A program made the position numbers and the translations under genes. Of a stretch of DNA of 64,000 nucleotides, positions 9,158-17,649 are shown piece after piece; position 1 is the first letter of the stretch, and each line of letters begins with the position of its first letter. Below the pieces are notes generated by a model. The model was not told the origin of the DNA. It saw only the letters and a list, made by a program, of their open reading frames with translations, and ran no database searches. Source of the DNA: Rhizobium sp. NLR16a (GTDB lineage: Bacteria; Pseudomonadota; Alphaproteobacteria; Rhizobiales; Rhizobiaceae); assembly GCF_017948245.1 (NCBI RefSeq), contig NZ_CP072869.1, positions 62,001 through 126,000 of the forward strand. Reading direction: 5' to 3'.

Positions 9158-10726
9158 TCAGAAGCCCGCGACCTTGGCGAGTGCGCGCTTCTCGCGGCGG
9201 CGCTGGACCGAAGAGGCGATGTTCATCGCTTCCCGGTATTTCGCAACCGTGCGGCGGGCAAGATCGACGCCGCCCTTCTTCAGCATCTGGACGATATCGC
9301 CATCGGAAAGCACCGCCTCCGGGCTCTCCTGCATGATCAGCGCACGGATCCTGTGACGCACGGCCTCAGCCGAATGGCTGTCACCGCCCGCGACGGCGCT
9401 GATCGAGGCGGTGAAGAAATATTTGAGTTCGAAGAGGCCGCGCGGCGTCAGGATATATTTGTTCGACGTGACGCGGCTGACGGTGGATTCATCCATCTCG
9501 ATCGCCTCGGCGACCGTCTTCTGGTTCAGCGGGCGCAGGTAATCGACGCCGTGCAACAGGAAGGCGTCCTGCTGGCGGACGATTTCGATTACCACCTTCA
9601 TGATGGTTTTTTCCCGCTCGTCGAGGCTGCGCTTCAGCCAACTGACCTTCTCCTGGCAACCGGCAAGGAAGGCGCGAGCTTCGTCGTTCTTTTTCACCAG
9701 GGAAGAATAGGACTTGTTGACCAGCGGGCGCGGCATCGCATCCGGATTGAGCTCGATCAGCCAGCCGCCATCCGAGGAGGCTCTGACGACCACATCGGGT
9801 ATGATCGCTTCGGAAACAGCTGCCTCGAAATCGCTGCCGGGCTTGGGATTGAGCTGACGGATCTCGCGGAGCATGTCGAGAAGATCTTCCTCGTCGACGC
9901 CGCAGAGCCGCTTCAGCGTGGCAAAGTCGCGCCGGGCCAGCAGTTCGAGGTTTTCGACCAGAGCCTGCATGGCCGGGTCGTACCGGTCCTTCTGCCTGAG
10001 CTGGATCGCCAGGCATTCGGCGAGGCTGCGGGCAAAAACACCTGGCGGATCAAGGCTCTGCAGGGTGGCAAGCACGCGCTCGGCCTGTGCGAGGCTCGTG
10101 CCCAGCCCCTCGCTTGCCTCGACAATATCGGCCTGCAGATGACCTCGCTCGTCGAGCTGGTCGACGAAATTCTGCGCGATCAGCCGGTCGGCCATGTCAG
10201 GCAGGACGAAGGGGATCTGCTGGGCGAGATGATCGCGTAGCGACACCTGGCCGGCGACGAAATCGTCGATATCGTAGTCGACGCCATCGCCGCTGCCCGG
10301 CATCGACTTCCACTGGCTGACGAGCTCCGGCGCGTCGAGGCGCTGCGGGGCCGCGTCGTCAGGAAAGACATTGGTGTAATTGGCGTCGAGTTCGTCGTTC
10401 AGCCGGCTGGTGCTGGCGCTGCCGCCATTGTCGCACCAGTCGGTGGAGAGCGCCTGGTCACGATTGTCATAACCATCGTCCCCGCCGGCATCCTCCGATT
10501 GATGAGCATACTCACCATCTTGGGTTTCGCCGCATTCGCCACCCGCCACGTTGTCGTCCTGAAATTCGAGCAGCGGATTCTGTTCCACTTCTTGAGCGAT
10601 AAACTGGCTGAGTTCGAAATGATTCATTTGCAGCAACCGGATGGATTGCATCTGTTGCGGTGACATCACCAGGGACTGGGTCTGGCGCTGGATAAGATTG
10701 GCGGAAGGTTTCATGATAATTTCCAC
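9158..10726 (-). CDS. rpoN: RNA polymerase sigma-54 factor
   Basis: Sigma-54 directs RNA polymerase to -24/-12 promoters that need an activator such as NifA. The 522-residue protein has all three regions: the Gln-rich N-terminus (QRQTQSLVMSPQQMQSIRLL then NHFELSQFIAQEVEQNPLLE), an acidic linker at about 60-120, the core-binding region, and the C-terminal RpoN box ARRTVAKYREAMNIASSVQR. The copy is full length and lies downstream of fixGHIS on the same strand. Its own upstream region has a NifA site and a -24/-12 element, so it is probably the nitrogen-fixation copy (like rpoN2 of R. etli), made more strongly in nodules. A second, housekeeping rpoN elsewhere in the genome is expected but not seen here. 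Confidence 0.95.
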   Translation of the reverse strand: MEIIMKPSANLIQRQTQSLVMSPQQMQSIRLLQMNHFELSQFIAQEVEQNPLLEFQDDNVAGGECGETQDGEYAHQSEDAGGDDGYDNRDQALSTDWCDNGGSASTSRLNDELDANYTNVFPDDAAPQRLDAPELVSQWKSMPGSGDGVDYDIDDFVAGQVSLRDHLAQQIPFVLPDMADRLIAQNFVDQLDERGHLQADIVEASEGLGTSLAQAERVLATLQSLDPPGVFARSLAECLAIQLRQKDRYDPAMQALVENLELLARRDFATLKRLCGVDEEDLLDMLREIRQLNPKPGSDFEAAVSEAIIPDVVVRASSDGGWLIELNPDAMPRPLVNKSYSSLVKKNDEARAFLAGCQEKVSWLKRSLDEREKTIMKVVIEIVRQQDAFLLHGVDYLRPLNQKTVAEAIEMDESTVSRVTSNKYILTPRGLFELKYFFTASISAVAGGDSHSAEAVRHRIRALIMQESPEAVLSDGDIVQMLKKGGVDLARRTVAKYREAMNIASSVQRRREKRALAKVAGF

Positions 10727-10817
10727 TTAATTCTTGGATCCATGCCCGATCATGACCTCAGGGCACGAGATCGATGCCGTCACGTGGCACGTGCTTGGCA
10801 TCATGAACCAAATTGGG

Positions 10818-10962
10818 GCAACTTGGGCGCCCCGTCGCTTAGTAGCTTTCAAGAAAGCCCTCCAAATCATCGAGTGAATCCCGAAAAGAATATTCTTAAG
10901 TTTTAGTTATTTTGGCGAGCCGTGAACTCGGTTAGGAAAGGGCGTTTGTCGCGGAGCCGACA
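10818..10962 (-). promoter_or_regulatory. NifA/sigma-54 promoter of rpoN
   Basis: A perfect TGT-N10-ACA NifA site lies at 10947-10962 inside the inverted repeat GTTTGTCG/CGACAAAC. About 120 bases downstream on the minus strand, GGGCGCCCAAGTTGC (10833-10818) carries the GG and GC pairs of a -24/-12 promoter at correct spacing, though the -24 box is imperfect. The rpoN start codon follows at 10726. This arrangement predicts autoregulation, with sigma-54 and NifA raising rpoN. Confidence 0.6.
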
Positions 10963-11026
10963 AACGACGACAGTGCAGATTGTCGCAATTCTGTATCTAC
11001 ATTTCCTTTTTGGACCCAGTGTTTGG

Positions 11027-11185
11027 TCAGGGTTTTCGTTGATCGGTTTCGTCCTCGGCGAGGATTCGCCAGGCGGCGCCTTCAAGGTCGTCGTACTGGC
11101 CGCTCTTCAGCGACCAAAGGAATGCCAGGAGTCCTATTCCTCCCATCAGCAGCGCGATCGGTATGAGATAGATCAACATGTTCAT
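11027..11185 (-). CDS. fixS: cbb3 oxidase maturation protein FixS (CcoS)
   Basis: FixS is a very small membrane protein needed to mature the cbb3 cytochrome oxidase, together with the copper ATPase FixI. The 52-residue product begins MNMLIYLIPIALLMGGIGLL, one transmembrane helix, and continues FLWSLKSGQYDDLEGAAWRI with the family's conserved QYDDLEG motif before a short acidic tail. Its ATG overlaps the fixI stop codon as ATGA, which indicates translational coupling. It is the last gene of fixGHIS. Confidence 0.95.
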   Translation of the reverse strand: MNMLIYLIPIALLMGGIGLLAFLWSLKSGQYDDLEGAAWRILAEDETDQRKP

Positions 11186-13467
11186 GCGGCTTTGACCTCC
11201 GCGATCCTGCCGATCCGCCCTCGAATGTGCATATCCGGACGCTTGCTGAAGGCGTTCAGGCGCAGTGCGTTCGTCACGACGATGATCGAAGATGTCGACA
11301 TTGCCACCGCCGCTATCAGCGGTGTCGCCAATCCGGCGATGGCAATCGGCACCGCCAGCACATTATAACCAATCGCCAGAACAAAGTTCTGCCGGATCAG
11401 CGTGGCAGATCTTCTCGCAATGGCGATCGCTTCCGGCACGGCGTCGAGGCGATCGTTGAAGAAAACGAGGTCGGCGGCCTGTCTGCCGATATCGGAAGCC
11501 GTGGCCGGCGCCATCGAGACATGGGCCGCGGCAAGGGCAGGGGCGTCGTTGATCCCGTCGCCAACCATGAGCACGCGGCGACCTTCGCCATTCAGCCTCT
11601 GGCATTCATCGACCTTCCGTTTCGGCGTCAGCGAGCCTAAAGCCCTGTCGATGCCCAGAGCATGCGCCGTATGGTCGACCACGGTCTGCCTGTCGCCGGA
11701 CACGATCAGCGTTTCAAGACCGGCTGCGTCGAGCTGGCCGATGGCCTCGCGAGCGCCCGGGCGAAGCGTGTCATCGAAGAAGAAGCGGGCAAGGGCGACG
11801 CCATTCTTCGACAAGACCACTTCCGAGAGCGGACTATCGGCGATGCGGGGCACGAAGCCGGTTCCGCAGGCAAATGCCGTGTTGCCCAGTCGATAGACGT
11901 CCGCGCCCTTCCTGGCTTCCAGCCCCCCGCCAGGGATTTCCGTGACGCTGTCGAAGGACATGGGGGCGGTTTCGGAGCCCCGTACCAGAGCCCGAGAAAG
12001 AGGATGCCGTGAATGCACGGCCAATCCGCGGGCGACTGCTGTGGCGTTCTCTTCCATGGCGTCCACTCTGACAAGGCGCGGCCTGCCCATCGTCAAGGTG
12101 CCCGTTTTGTCAAAGGCCACAGTGTCGGTCTCGGCCAGCCTTTCGAGTGCCGAACCGTCCTTCACCATGATGCCCTTGCGGAAAAGCTCCCCCGCAGCGA
12201 CGACCTGGACCACGGGCACGGCAAGGCCCAATGCGCATGGGCAGGTAATGATCAGGACCGCTACCGCGACCAGCATTGCCTGTTTCCAGTCTCCGCCGAG
12301 GAGGCCCCAGGCAAGAAAGGAGACCAGCGCCAACAGATGCACGGCCGGGGAATAGAGCGCCGCAGCGCGATCGGCGATCCTGCGATAGCGAGCTCTTCCG
12401 CCCTCGGCGGCTTCCATGAGGCCGATGATCTCCGAAAGAAGCGAATTCTTGGCAATGCGCGTCGCGCGCAGGACGAGCGAGCCGGTCAGGTTCATCGCGC
12501 CCGAACTCACCTCACTGTTGCCGGCGACGGCGACGGGGCTGCTCTCGCCGGTGACGATGGAGAGGTCCACGTCGCTTGCTCCGCTGACCACTACGCCATC
12601 GACGGGAACCCTTTCGCCTGCCGCTATCGAGATTTCATCTCCCACCGCGATCTCTTCTACCGCAATGTAGCGTCGGGACCCGTCCGGATTGATCAGCAAG
12701 GCCCCGCGCGGCGCCAGCCTTGCAAGTCCGTTGATCGCCGCCCGAGCCTTTTCCCGCATGATATGATCGAGGGTCCTGCCGATCAGCAGGAAGAAGAGCA
12801 GCGAAACCGACGCGTCGAACCATGCATGTTCACCGTGATGGATGGTCTCCCACAGTGAAACGGCATAGGAGAGCGTCACGGCGAGCGAGATCGGAACGTC
12901 CATGTTGGTGCGTCCGTGGCGGAGCGCATTCCAGGCCGATTTGAAGAAGAAGCGCCCCGCATAGACCAGCGCGGGCGCTGCTATCATCGCCGAGATCCAA
13001 TGAAACATGTCGCGCGTCGCAGCATCTGCACCCGACCAGACCGATACCGAGAGCAACATGATGTTGGCGGCCGCAAAACCGGACACGCCGATCGCGAGGA
13101 GAAGTTGATTTCTGGTCTTGTCGTTCTCGGGAGCTGAGGGCGTGAAGAGATGCGCGCGATATCCGGCCGAGTTGATCGCTGCGAGGATCTTGGACGGATC
13201 GGTTGCGCCCGTCTCGATCTCCTCCTGGTAGACGCAGCTCACCCTTCGAGCCGTGAGATTGACTCGTGCTGTCTTGACGAAGGGAAGCGTCGACAACGCC
13301 CTTTCGATTGTCGAAATGCAGCCGCCGCAGTGGACGTCGGGAACGCTCAGGTCCAGCTGGCGCAATCCTTCGCCGAGCGGCTGGCTGGCAAGGCGGATCT
13401 CTTCGGCACTGAATGACGTCGTGCTGAGCGCAAGCACGCTTTCCGCGTTCATGGTACAGCAGGTCAT
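11182..13467 (-). CDS. fixI: Copper-transporting P-type ATPase FixI
   Basis: FixI is a P1B ATPase of the inner membrane that supplies copper for the cbb3 oxidase. The 761-residue protein has an N-terminal CC pair, a heavy-metal-associated domain (VPDVHCGGC near residue 46), the CPCALGLAVP copper-site helix, the phosphorylation motif DKTGTLT and the hinge GDGINDAPALAAAH, in the expected order. It overlaps fixH at its start and fixS at its end by four bases each. Its expression is expected to follow the FNR/FixK box before fixG. Confidence 0.97.
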   Translation of the reverse strand: MTCCTMNAESVLALSTTSFSAEEIRLASQPLGEGLRQLDLSVPDVHCGGCISTIERALSTLPFVKTARVNLTARRVSCVYQEEIETGATDPSKILAAINSAGYRAHLFTPSAPENDKTRNQLLLAIGVSGFAAANIMLLSVSVWSGADAATRDMFHWISAMIAAPALVYAGRFFFKSAWNALRHGRTNMDVPISLAVTLSYAVSLWETIHHGEHAWFDASVSLLFFLLIGRTLDHIMREKARAAINGLARLAPRGALLINPDGSRRYIAVEEIAVGDEISIAAGERVPVDGVVVSGASDVDLSIVTGESSPVAVAGNSEVSSGAMNLTGSLVLRATRIAKNSLLSEIIGLMEAAEGGRARYRRIADRAAALYSPAVHLLALVSFLAWGLLGGDWKQAMLVAVAVLIITCPCALGLAVPVVQVVAAGELFRKGIMVKDGSALERLAETDTVAFDKTGTLTMGRPRLVRVDAMEENATAVARGLAVHSRHPLSRALVRGSETAPMSFDSVTEIPGGGLEARKGADVYRLGNTAFACGTGFVPRIADSPLSEVVLSKNGVALARFFFDDTLRPGAREAIGQLDAAGLETLIVSGDRQTVVDHTAHALGIDRALGSLTPKRKVDECQRLNGEGRRVLMVGDGINDAPALAAAHVSMAPATASDIGRQAADLVFFNDRLDAVPEAIAIARRSATLIRQNFVLAIGYNVLAVPIAIAGLATPLIAAVAMSTSSIIVVTNALRLNAFSKRPDMHIRGRIGRIAEVKAA

Positions 13468-13949
13468 CGGTCCAACTCCTTGGTATCGATGCGTTTGGCC
13501 TCATGCATGACGACCACGCCGCCGTTTCGCGAGATGGCCTCGACGATCCAGTCACCGTCGGCTAGATCATGCTCCGCCTCGAACCGCCCCGCGGCTGTCT
13601 TCCTGAGCGTAAGGAGGAAGTCCTCGTGGTCTCCGACCGGACGTTTGAAATTCAGAATGACGTCGTCGACGATCGCAGGCGATCCGCTCTTGTCATGAAT
13701 ATCGTAGCGGATCTCGTGCCCGGTTATGGAGAGTCTGCCCTCGATGCCGGAAGCGGCCATTGCCTTCATCGCCGCCGCCTTGCGGTTGAACTCCTGACTG
13801 GCGACATAGGTGTTTTCCACGACTAGACCGCTCCAGCTGGAAGAGGCATAGAAGGCCATGGTGACGTTCACCGCGATCACCACGCCAAAGAATACCGAGG
13901 TCGAAAGCAGCAAGTGCAGGCCTGTAAAGCCTTGAGCGGAGGTCTTCAT
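13464..13949 (-). CDS. fixH: cbb3 oxidase assembly protein FixH
   Basis: FixH (CcoH) is a single-pass inner-membrane protein that helps assemble the cbb3 oxidase. The 161-residue product has one transmembrane helix at about 10-35 (GLHLLLSTSVFFGVVIAVNV) and a periplasmic domain with the family pattern SSWSGLVVENTYVASQEFNR. It starts in an ATGA overlap with the fixG stop codon and ends in the same way at fixI. Confidence 0.95.
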   Translation of the reverse strand: MKTSAQGFTGLHLLLSTSVFFGVVIAVNVTMAFYASSSWSGLVVENTYVASQEFNRKAAAMKAMAASGIEGRLSITGHEIRYDIHDKSGSPAIVDDVILNFKRPVGDHEDFLLTLRKTAAGRFEAEHDLADGDWIVEAISRNGGVVVMHEAKRIDTKELDR

Positions 13950-15547
13950 TTGGTGTCTCCCGGTGCATTGAACGCCGCGCGGTAGGCTGCCCGATCGGCA
14001 TGATCGGTATCTTCGATAACGAACAGAAATTCATTGATCGGGGCTCCGGTAGGCTTGCGCGTAACGAAGACCTTGAGCGTCGTGGCCGCGTCGGGTTCGG
14101 CATAGACTGTAAAGCTGCGAGCGTCTTCCTTGCCGAACTCGGGAATACGCATCGTCGCCCCCTCCAGCCCGACCAGGCTTATGTTCACATCCCTGGGCTT
14201 CGGCACCATGTTCAGGATACGAAGCGTGTAACCATTCCGCAGCGAGCCGTCGCTTTCCAGAACATACTGGGGGTTTCGGTCGTGAACGACGTTGAGTTCA
14301 AGGCGCTCCCGAAAGGTGAGATGGACGAGCATGGCCACGCCGACCGACGCCCAGGCGACTGCGTAAAACACGGTTATCGGACGAAAGACGATGCGCCAGT
14401 TGAAGTGCCGGATCGCCGGAACGAAAGTCCCATCATCGTTTCGAACCCTCGACGGCTGGACGGCTGTTCTCCCTACCCTGGTGGCAAGCGACATGTTGCT
14501 CGAGTATTCGCTCAGGGTGGCGTAGGCTATCAGGCCGCGAGGCTTCCCGCGCTTCTCCATACGACCGTCGCAGGCGTCGATGCAAAGCGCGCATGTGATG
14601 CACTCCATCTGCTGCCCGTTGCGAATGTCAATTCCCATCGGACACACGGCCACGCAGGCATTGCAATCGACGCAATCCCCGACCGGGATGCCCCTGGCTC
14701 GCGCGCTCTTGGGATACCGCGACCGCTGCTCGCCCCTCCAGGCATTGTAGGTGACGACGAGAGAATTTTCGTCGAGCATCGCACCCTGGATGCGTGGCCA
14801 AGGGCACATATAGGTGCACACCTGCTCTCGCATGAGACCGCCTAGCACATAGGTGGTTGCGGTAAGGATGGCGACGGTCGTGTAGGCGGCTGCAGGAGCG
14901 TGGCCGGTGAACAGCGAAACAAGCAGGCTCGGCGCGTCGGCAAAATAAAAGATCCACGCTACCCCCGTGACTACGCCTATCAGCAGCCAGATCGAATGCT
15001 TGACGACGCGCTTTCTCAGCTTGGCAAAGCTCATTTGCCTAGCGTCAAGCTTTATTCGCGCGTTTCGATCGCCTTCGATCGCACGCTCGACGACGAGAAA
15101 AAGATCAACCCAGACCGTCTGCGGACAAGCGTAGCCGCACCATGCGCGGCCAACCGCGGAAGTGACGAGAAACAGGCCGAGGCTCGCCATGACGAGGAGA
15201 CCCGCTACATAGTAAAATTCCTGAGGCCAGATTTCGATGAAGAAAAAGAAGAAGCGCCGTGAGGAAAGGTCAATGAGGATTGCCTGGTCAGGCGCGTAAG
15301 GCCCGCGATCCCAGCGAATCCATGGCGCGAGATAGTAGATGCCGAGCGTAACCAGCATGACGATCCACTTGAACCGACGGAATCGTCCCTCTGCACGCTG
15401 GGGAAAGACCTTCTTCCGAGGAGCGTAGAGAAGCTGCCGGTTGCGACGGGCGTTGACTGGCTCGCCACTGAGCCTTTTGATGTATCGGGATCTGGTGCGG
15501 TGCGGAGGTTCATGGGGCCTAGCGGACTTCATCTGCCGTTGTCCCAT
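13946..15547 (-). CDS. fixG: Iron-sulfur membrane protein FixG (CcoG)
   Basis: FixG is a membrane ferredoxin-like protein thought to reduce copper during cbb3 oxidase assembly. The 533-residue frame has the start region VNARRNRQLLYAPRKKVFPQ, several transmembrane helices, two 4Fe-4S motifs (DCVDCNACVAVCPMGID and CITCALCIDACD, about residues 290-330) and a C-terminal Ig-like domain. The first 30 residues before VNARR are unusual, and an FNR/FixK box lies only 18 bases upstream of the ATG at 15547. That would place a class II transcription start inside the annotated coding sequence, so either the start codon or the box's use is non-standard. The core identification is firm. Confidence 0.93.
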   Translation of the reverse strand: MGQRQMKSARPHEPPHRTRSRYIKRLSGEPVNARRNRQLLYAPRKKVFPQRAEGRFRRFKWIVMLVTLGIYYLAPWIRWDRGPYAPDQAILIDLSSRRFFFFFIEIWPQEFYYVAGLLVMASLGLFLVTSAVGRAWCGYACPQTVWVDLFLVVERAIEGDRNARIKLDARQMSFAKLRKRVVKHSIWLLIGVVTGVAWIFYFADAPSLLVSLFTGHAPAAAYTTVAILTATTYVLGGLMREQVCTYMCPWPRIQGAMLDENSLVVTYNAWRGEQRSRYPKSARARGIPVGDCVDCNACVAVCPMGIDIRNGQQMECITCALCIDACDGRMEKRGKPRGLIAYATLSEYSSNMSLATRVGRTAVQPSRVRNDDGTFVPAIRHFNWRIVFRPITVFYAVAWASVGVAMLVHLTFRERLELNVVHDRNPQYVLESDGSLRNGYTLRILNMVPKPRDVNISLVGLEGATMRIPEFGKEDARSFTVYAEPDAATTLKVFVTRKPTGAPINEFLFVIEDTDHADRAAYRAAFNAPGDTK

Positions 15548-15870
15548 CTGCTGCGCATCTGCCCTTGATGCAGATCAAGAGACAAGGCGTTCCCGCGAAA
15601 GGAAAACGCCATGGAGAGAGGGCGTGGCTTTGGGGGGCTGCGGGGGAACAAGCAACCACGCTGGAACGTCCTCGACAAGGCTATTGCAACCGGCTTGTCT
15701 GCTCTTGGTCTTTGAGGCAGGTCCAACTGATGATCGACCTGCCGATCTTTGCCGGATCTTCCTGATTGGAAGGGGGCGGCGTGACCTTGCCGCGTCGTGC
15801 CGCGTGATCGTATCGTGGCGCGCGGCGTGCCATAGAGATCGAGGATCGGGTTGTGGCCGTGAGCTGTCAT
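15529..15870 (-). CDS. Uncertain small ORF between fixP and fixG
   Basis: An ATG at 15870 comes eleven bases after the fixP stop and has a strong ribosome site (GAGGAGAAAACC). The frame starts MTAHGHNPILDLYGTPRATI and runs 113 codons, crossing the FNR/FixK box and the start of fixG. The first 20 residues look gene-like; the rest is proline- and arginine-rich and probably not genuine. I know no function. It may be a short decayed gene or only its start. Confidence 0.3.
   Translation of the reverse strand: MTAHGHNPILDLYGTPRATIRSRGTTRQGHAAPFQSGRSGKDRQVDHQLDLPQRPRADKPVAIALSRTFQRGCLFPRSPPKPRPLSMAFSFRGNALSLDLHQGQMRSRWDNGR
15565..15578 (-). promoter_or_regulatory. FNR/FixK box before fixG
   Basis: TTGATGCAGATCAA is a perfect TTGAT-N4-ATCAA anaerobox. 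It lies 18 bases before the chosen fixG start and should give low-oxygen, FixK-dependent expression of fixGHIS. Confidence 0.9.
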
Positions 15871-15880
15871 GGTTTTCTCC

Positions 15881-16744
15881 TCACGTCCCGCCGCCGAGCG
15901 AATGGACGAAAATCGTAAGTTCCTTGACCGTCGTATCGCCGAGACGCCCTGCCCACGCAGGCATGACGCCGTGCTTGGGAGCGGCCACCTGACGGATGAT
16001 CGCATCCTCGCCGCGGGCCTTCAGCCAGATCGCATCGGCGAGGTCAGGCGCGCCCATTTCGACCTTTCCTTTGGCGTCGTCGCCGTGACATGCGGCACAG
16101 TTGTCGACGAAGACCTGTTTTCCCGCCTCTGCGAGACCGGGGTCCGACGGTGTATTGGTCAGCCCCCAGACGTAAGCCGCGACCTGCCTTGTCTGGATGG
16201 GATCCAGAACATCGACAAAGGGCGGCATCTCGGAAGCATGAGTGTCCGTATCCCCGTCGAAGCGAATCCCATGCGCGATCGTCGTCTGGATGGCATCCAG
16301 GTCTCCGCCCCACAGCCAATCGTCGTCGTTGAGGTTCGGAAATCCAGGACCGCCGCTTGCTCCCGAGCCGTGGCATGGCGCACAATTCACCTTGAATGCT
16401 GACGCGCCGCCGGCGATTGCGAATTCGCGAAGGGCAGAATCGGAATCGATTTCCTGTACCGTCTTGGCGGCGATCAGATCATGAAATTGCATTTGCGATG
16501 CCTTGGCCTGGTCCAGGTTCTGCTGCAGTTCGGCGCGGCTGGAAAAACCGAGCATGCCCTTCGTAGCGTCGGTAATCATCGGGATCGCGGGATATGCGAT
16601 CGCATAGCCCAACGCCCAGACGATGGTGGCGTAGAAGGTCCACACCCACCATCGGGGCATCGGATTGTTGAGTTCGCGGATGCCGTCCCATTCATGCCCG
16701 GTCGTTTCGACGCCGCTTAATTCATCGATATGTTTTTCCGACAT
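15881..16744 (-). CDS. fixP: cbb3 oxidase dihaem subunit FixP (CcoP)
   Basis: FixP is the membrane-anchored dihaem cytochrome c that passes electrons to the cbb3 oxidase. It has one N-terminal transmembrane segment (WWVWTFYATIVWALGYAIAY) and two haem c sites, CAPCHG at about residues 121-125 and CAACHG at about 216-220. The ATG at 16744 is chosen because AAGGA lies nine bases upstream; the ATG at 16753 has no properly spaced site. With this start the product has 287 residues, a normal length. It is the fourth gene of fixNOQP, directly after fixQ. Confidence 0.96.
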   Translation of the reverse strand: MSEKHIDELSGVETTGHEWDGIRELNNPMPRWWVWTFYATIVWALGYAIAYPAIPMITDATKGMLGFSSRAELQQNLDQAKASQMQFHDLIAAKTVQEIDSDSALREFAIAGGASAFKVNCAPCHGSGASGGPGFPNLNDDDWLWGGDLDAIQTTIAHGIRFDGDTDTHASEMPPFVDVLDPIQTRQVAAYVWGLTNTPSDPGLAEAGKQVFVDNCAACHGDDAKGKVEMGAPDLADAIWLKARGEDAIIRQVAAPKHGVMPAWAGRLGDTTVKELTIFVHSLGGGT

Positions 16745-16745
16745 C

Positions 16746-16898
16746 TCAATCATCCTTCAAGGGAATATCGGCGGCTTCTTTCGCCGCCTGCTTGCTGCCT
16801 GGGCGAAGGGTGAACACGACCGCGCCGACGAAGAATGCTGCCATCGCCAGGAGGCCCCAGCTGTCGGCGAAGTGTCTCATTGCAGTATAGGTTTCCAT
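16746..16898 (-). CDS. fixQ: cbb3 oxidase small subunit FixQ (CcoQ)
   Basis: FixQ stabilises the cbb3 oxidase complex. The 50-residue product, METYTAMRHFADSWGLLAMA onward, has one transmembrane helix (residues 14-33) followed by FTLRPGSKQAAKEAADIPL, the standard family end. It lies eight bases after fixO and its stop codon is immediately before the preferred fixP start, consistent with coupled translation in fixNOQP. Confidence 0.95.
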   Translation of the reverse strand: METYTAMRHFADSWGLLAMAAFFVGAVVFTLRPGSKQAAKEAADIPLKDD

Positions 16899-16906
16899 GG
16901 ATCCCC

Positions 16907-17641
16907 TCACCGGTAGCCGGTCGCGTCGTCATAGGTCGAGAAATCGACAAGCGTACCGAGCATCTGCAGATAGGACACCAGGGCGTCCATTTCAGTCAGC
17001 CTGGCCGGGTCGCCATCGAAATCGCCGACCTTCGCCTTCGGATAGCGTGCAAGCAAGGCCGTCGTGTCCGCATTCGGATCCGCCTGAGCACGCATGTCGG
17101 TCTCGGCATTCGCCAGCATCTCGTCGCTGTAAGGCACGCCCACGTCCTCATTGGCCTTGAGGTCCATTCCGACACCCTTGACCGTCACCTCCTGCTCCTT
17201 GAGGAAGGCGTAGCTCGGCATGATGGATTCAGGCACCACGGCGCGCGGATTTGCGAGATGCTGGACGTGCCATTCGTTCGAGTAGCGTCCGCCCACGCGG
17301 GCCAGATCCGGTCCAGTTCGCTTGGATCCCCACTGGAAAGGATGGTCGTACATCGATTCCGCAGCCAGCGAGTAATGGCCGTACCGTTCGACTTCATCGC
17401 GGAACGGCCGGATCATCTGGCTGTGGCAGAGATAGCAGCCTTCACGGATGTAGATGTTCCGCCCGGCGAGCTCCAGCGGCGTGTAAGGCCGCATGCCTTC
17501 CACTTTCTCGATCGTGTTCTGCAGGTAGAACAGCGGTGCGATTTCGACGATGCCGCCGATGCTCACGACGAGCAGCGAGCCGACGAGAAGAAGCGTCGCG
17601 TTCTTCTCGAGGATCTTATGTTTATCAAGTATCGATGCCAT
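16907..17641 (-). CDS. fixO: cbb3 oxidase monohaem subunit FixO (CcoO)
   Basis: FixO is the membrane-anchored monohaem cytochrome c of the cbb3 oxidase. The 244-residue product has an N-terminal transmembrane segment ([20 protein letters not shown]) and one haem c site, CYLCHSQ at residues 69-75, with the Met ligand region further on. The sequence [20 protein letters not shown] is characteristic. It is the second gene of fixNOQP, eight bases after fixN and eight before fixQ. Confidence 0.97.
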   Translation of the reverse strand: MASILDKHKILEKNATLLLVGSLLVVSIGGIVEIAPLFYLQNTIEKVEGMRPYTPLELAGRNIYIREGCYLCHSQMIRPFRDEVERYGHYSLAAESMYDHPFQWGSKRTGPDLARVGGRYSNEWHVQHLANPRAVVPESIMPSYAFLKEQEVTVKGVGMDLKANEDVGVPYSDEMLANAETDMRAQADPNADTTALLARYPKAKVGDFDGDPARLTEMDALVSYLQMLGTLVDFSTYDDATGYR

Positions 17642-17649
17642 GTCTCACC

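Noticed and set aside
9146..10240. Long open frame on the plus strand opposite rpoN (364 codons)
   Set aside because: It is the antisense shadow of rpoN, with no domain and no ribosome site.
12013..12858. Open frame on the plus strand opposite fixI (281 codons)
   Set aside because: It lies entirely within fixI, whose motifs and length are complete, and has no family match.
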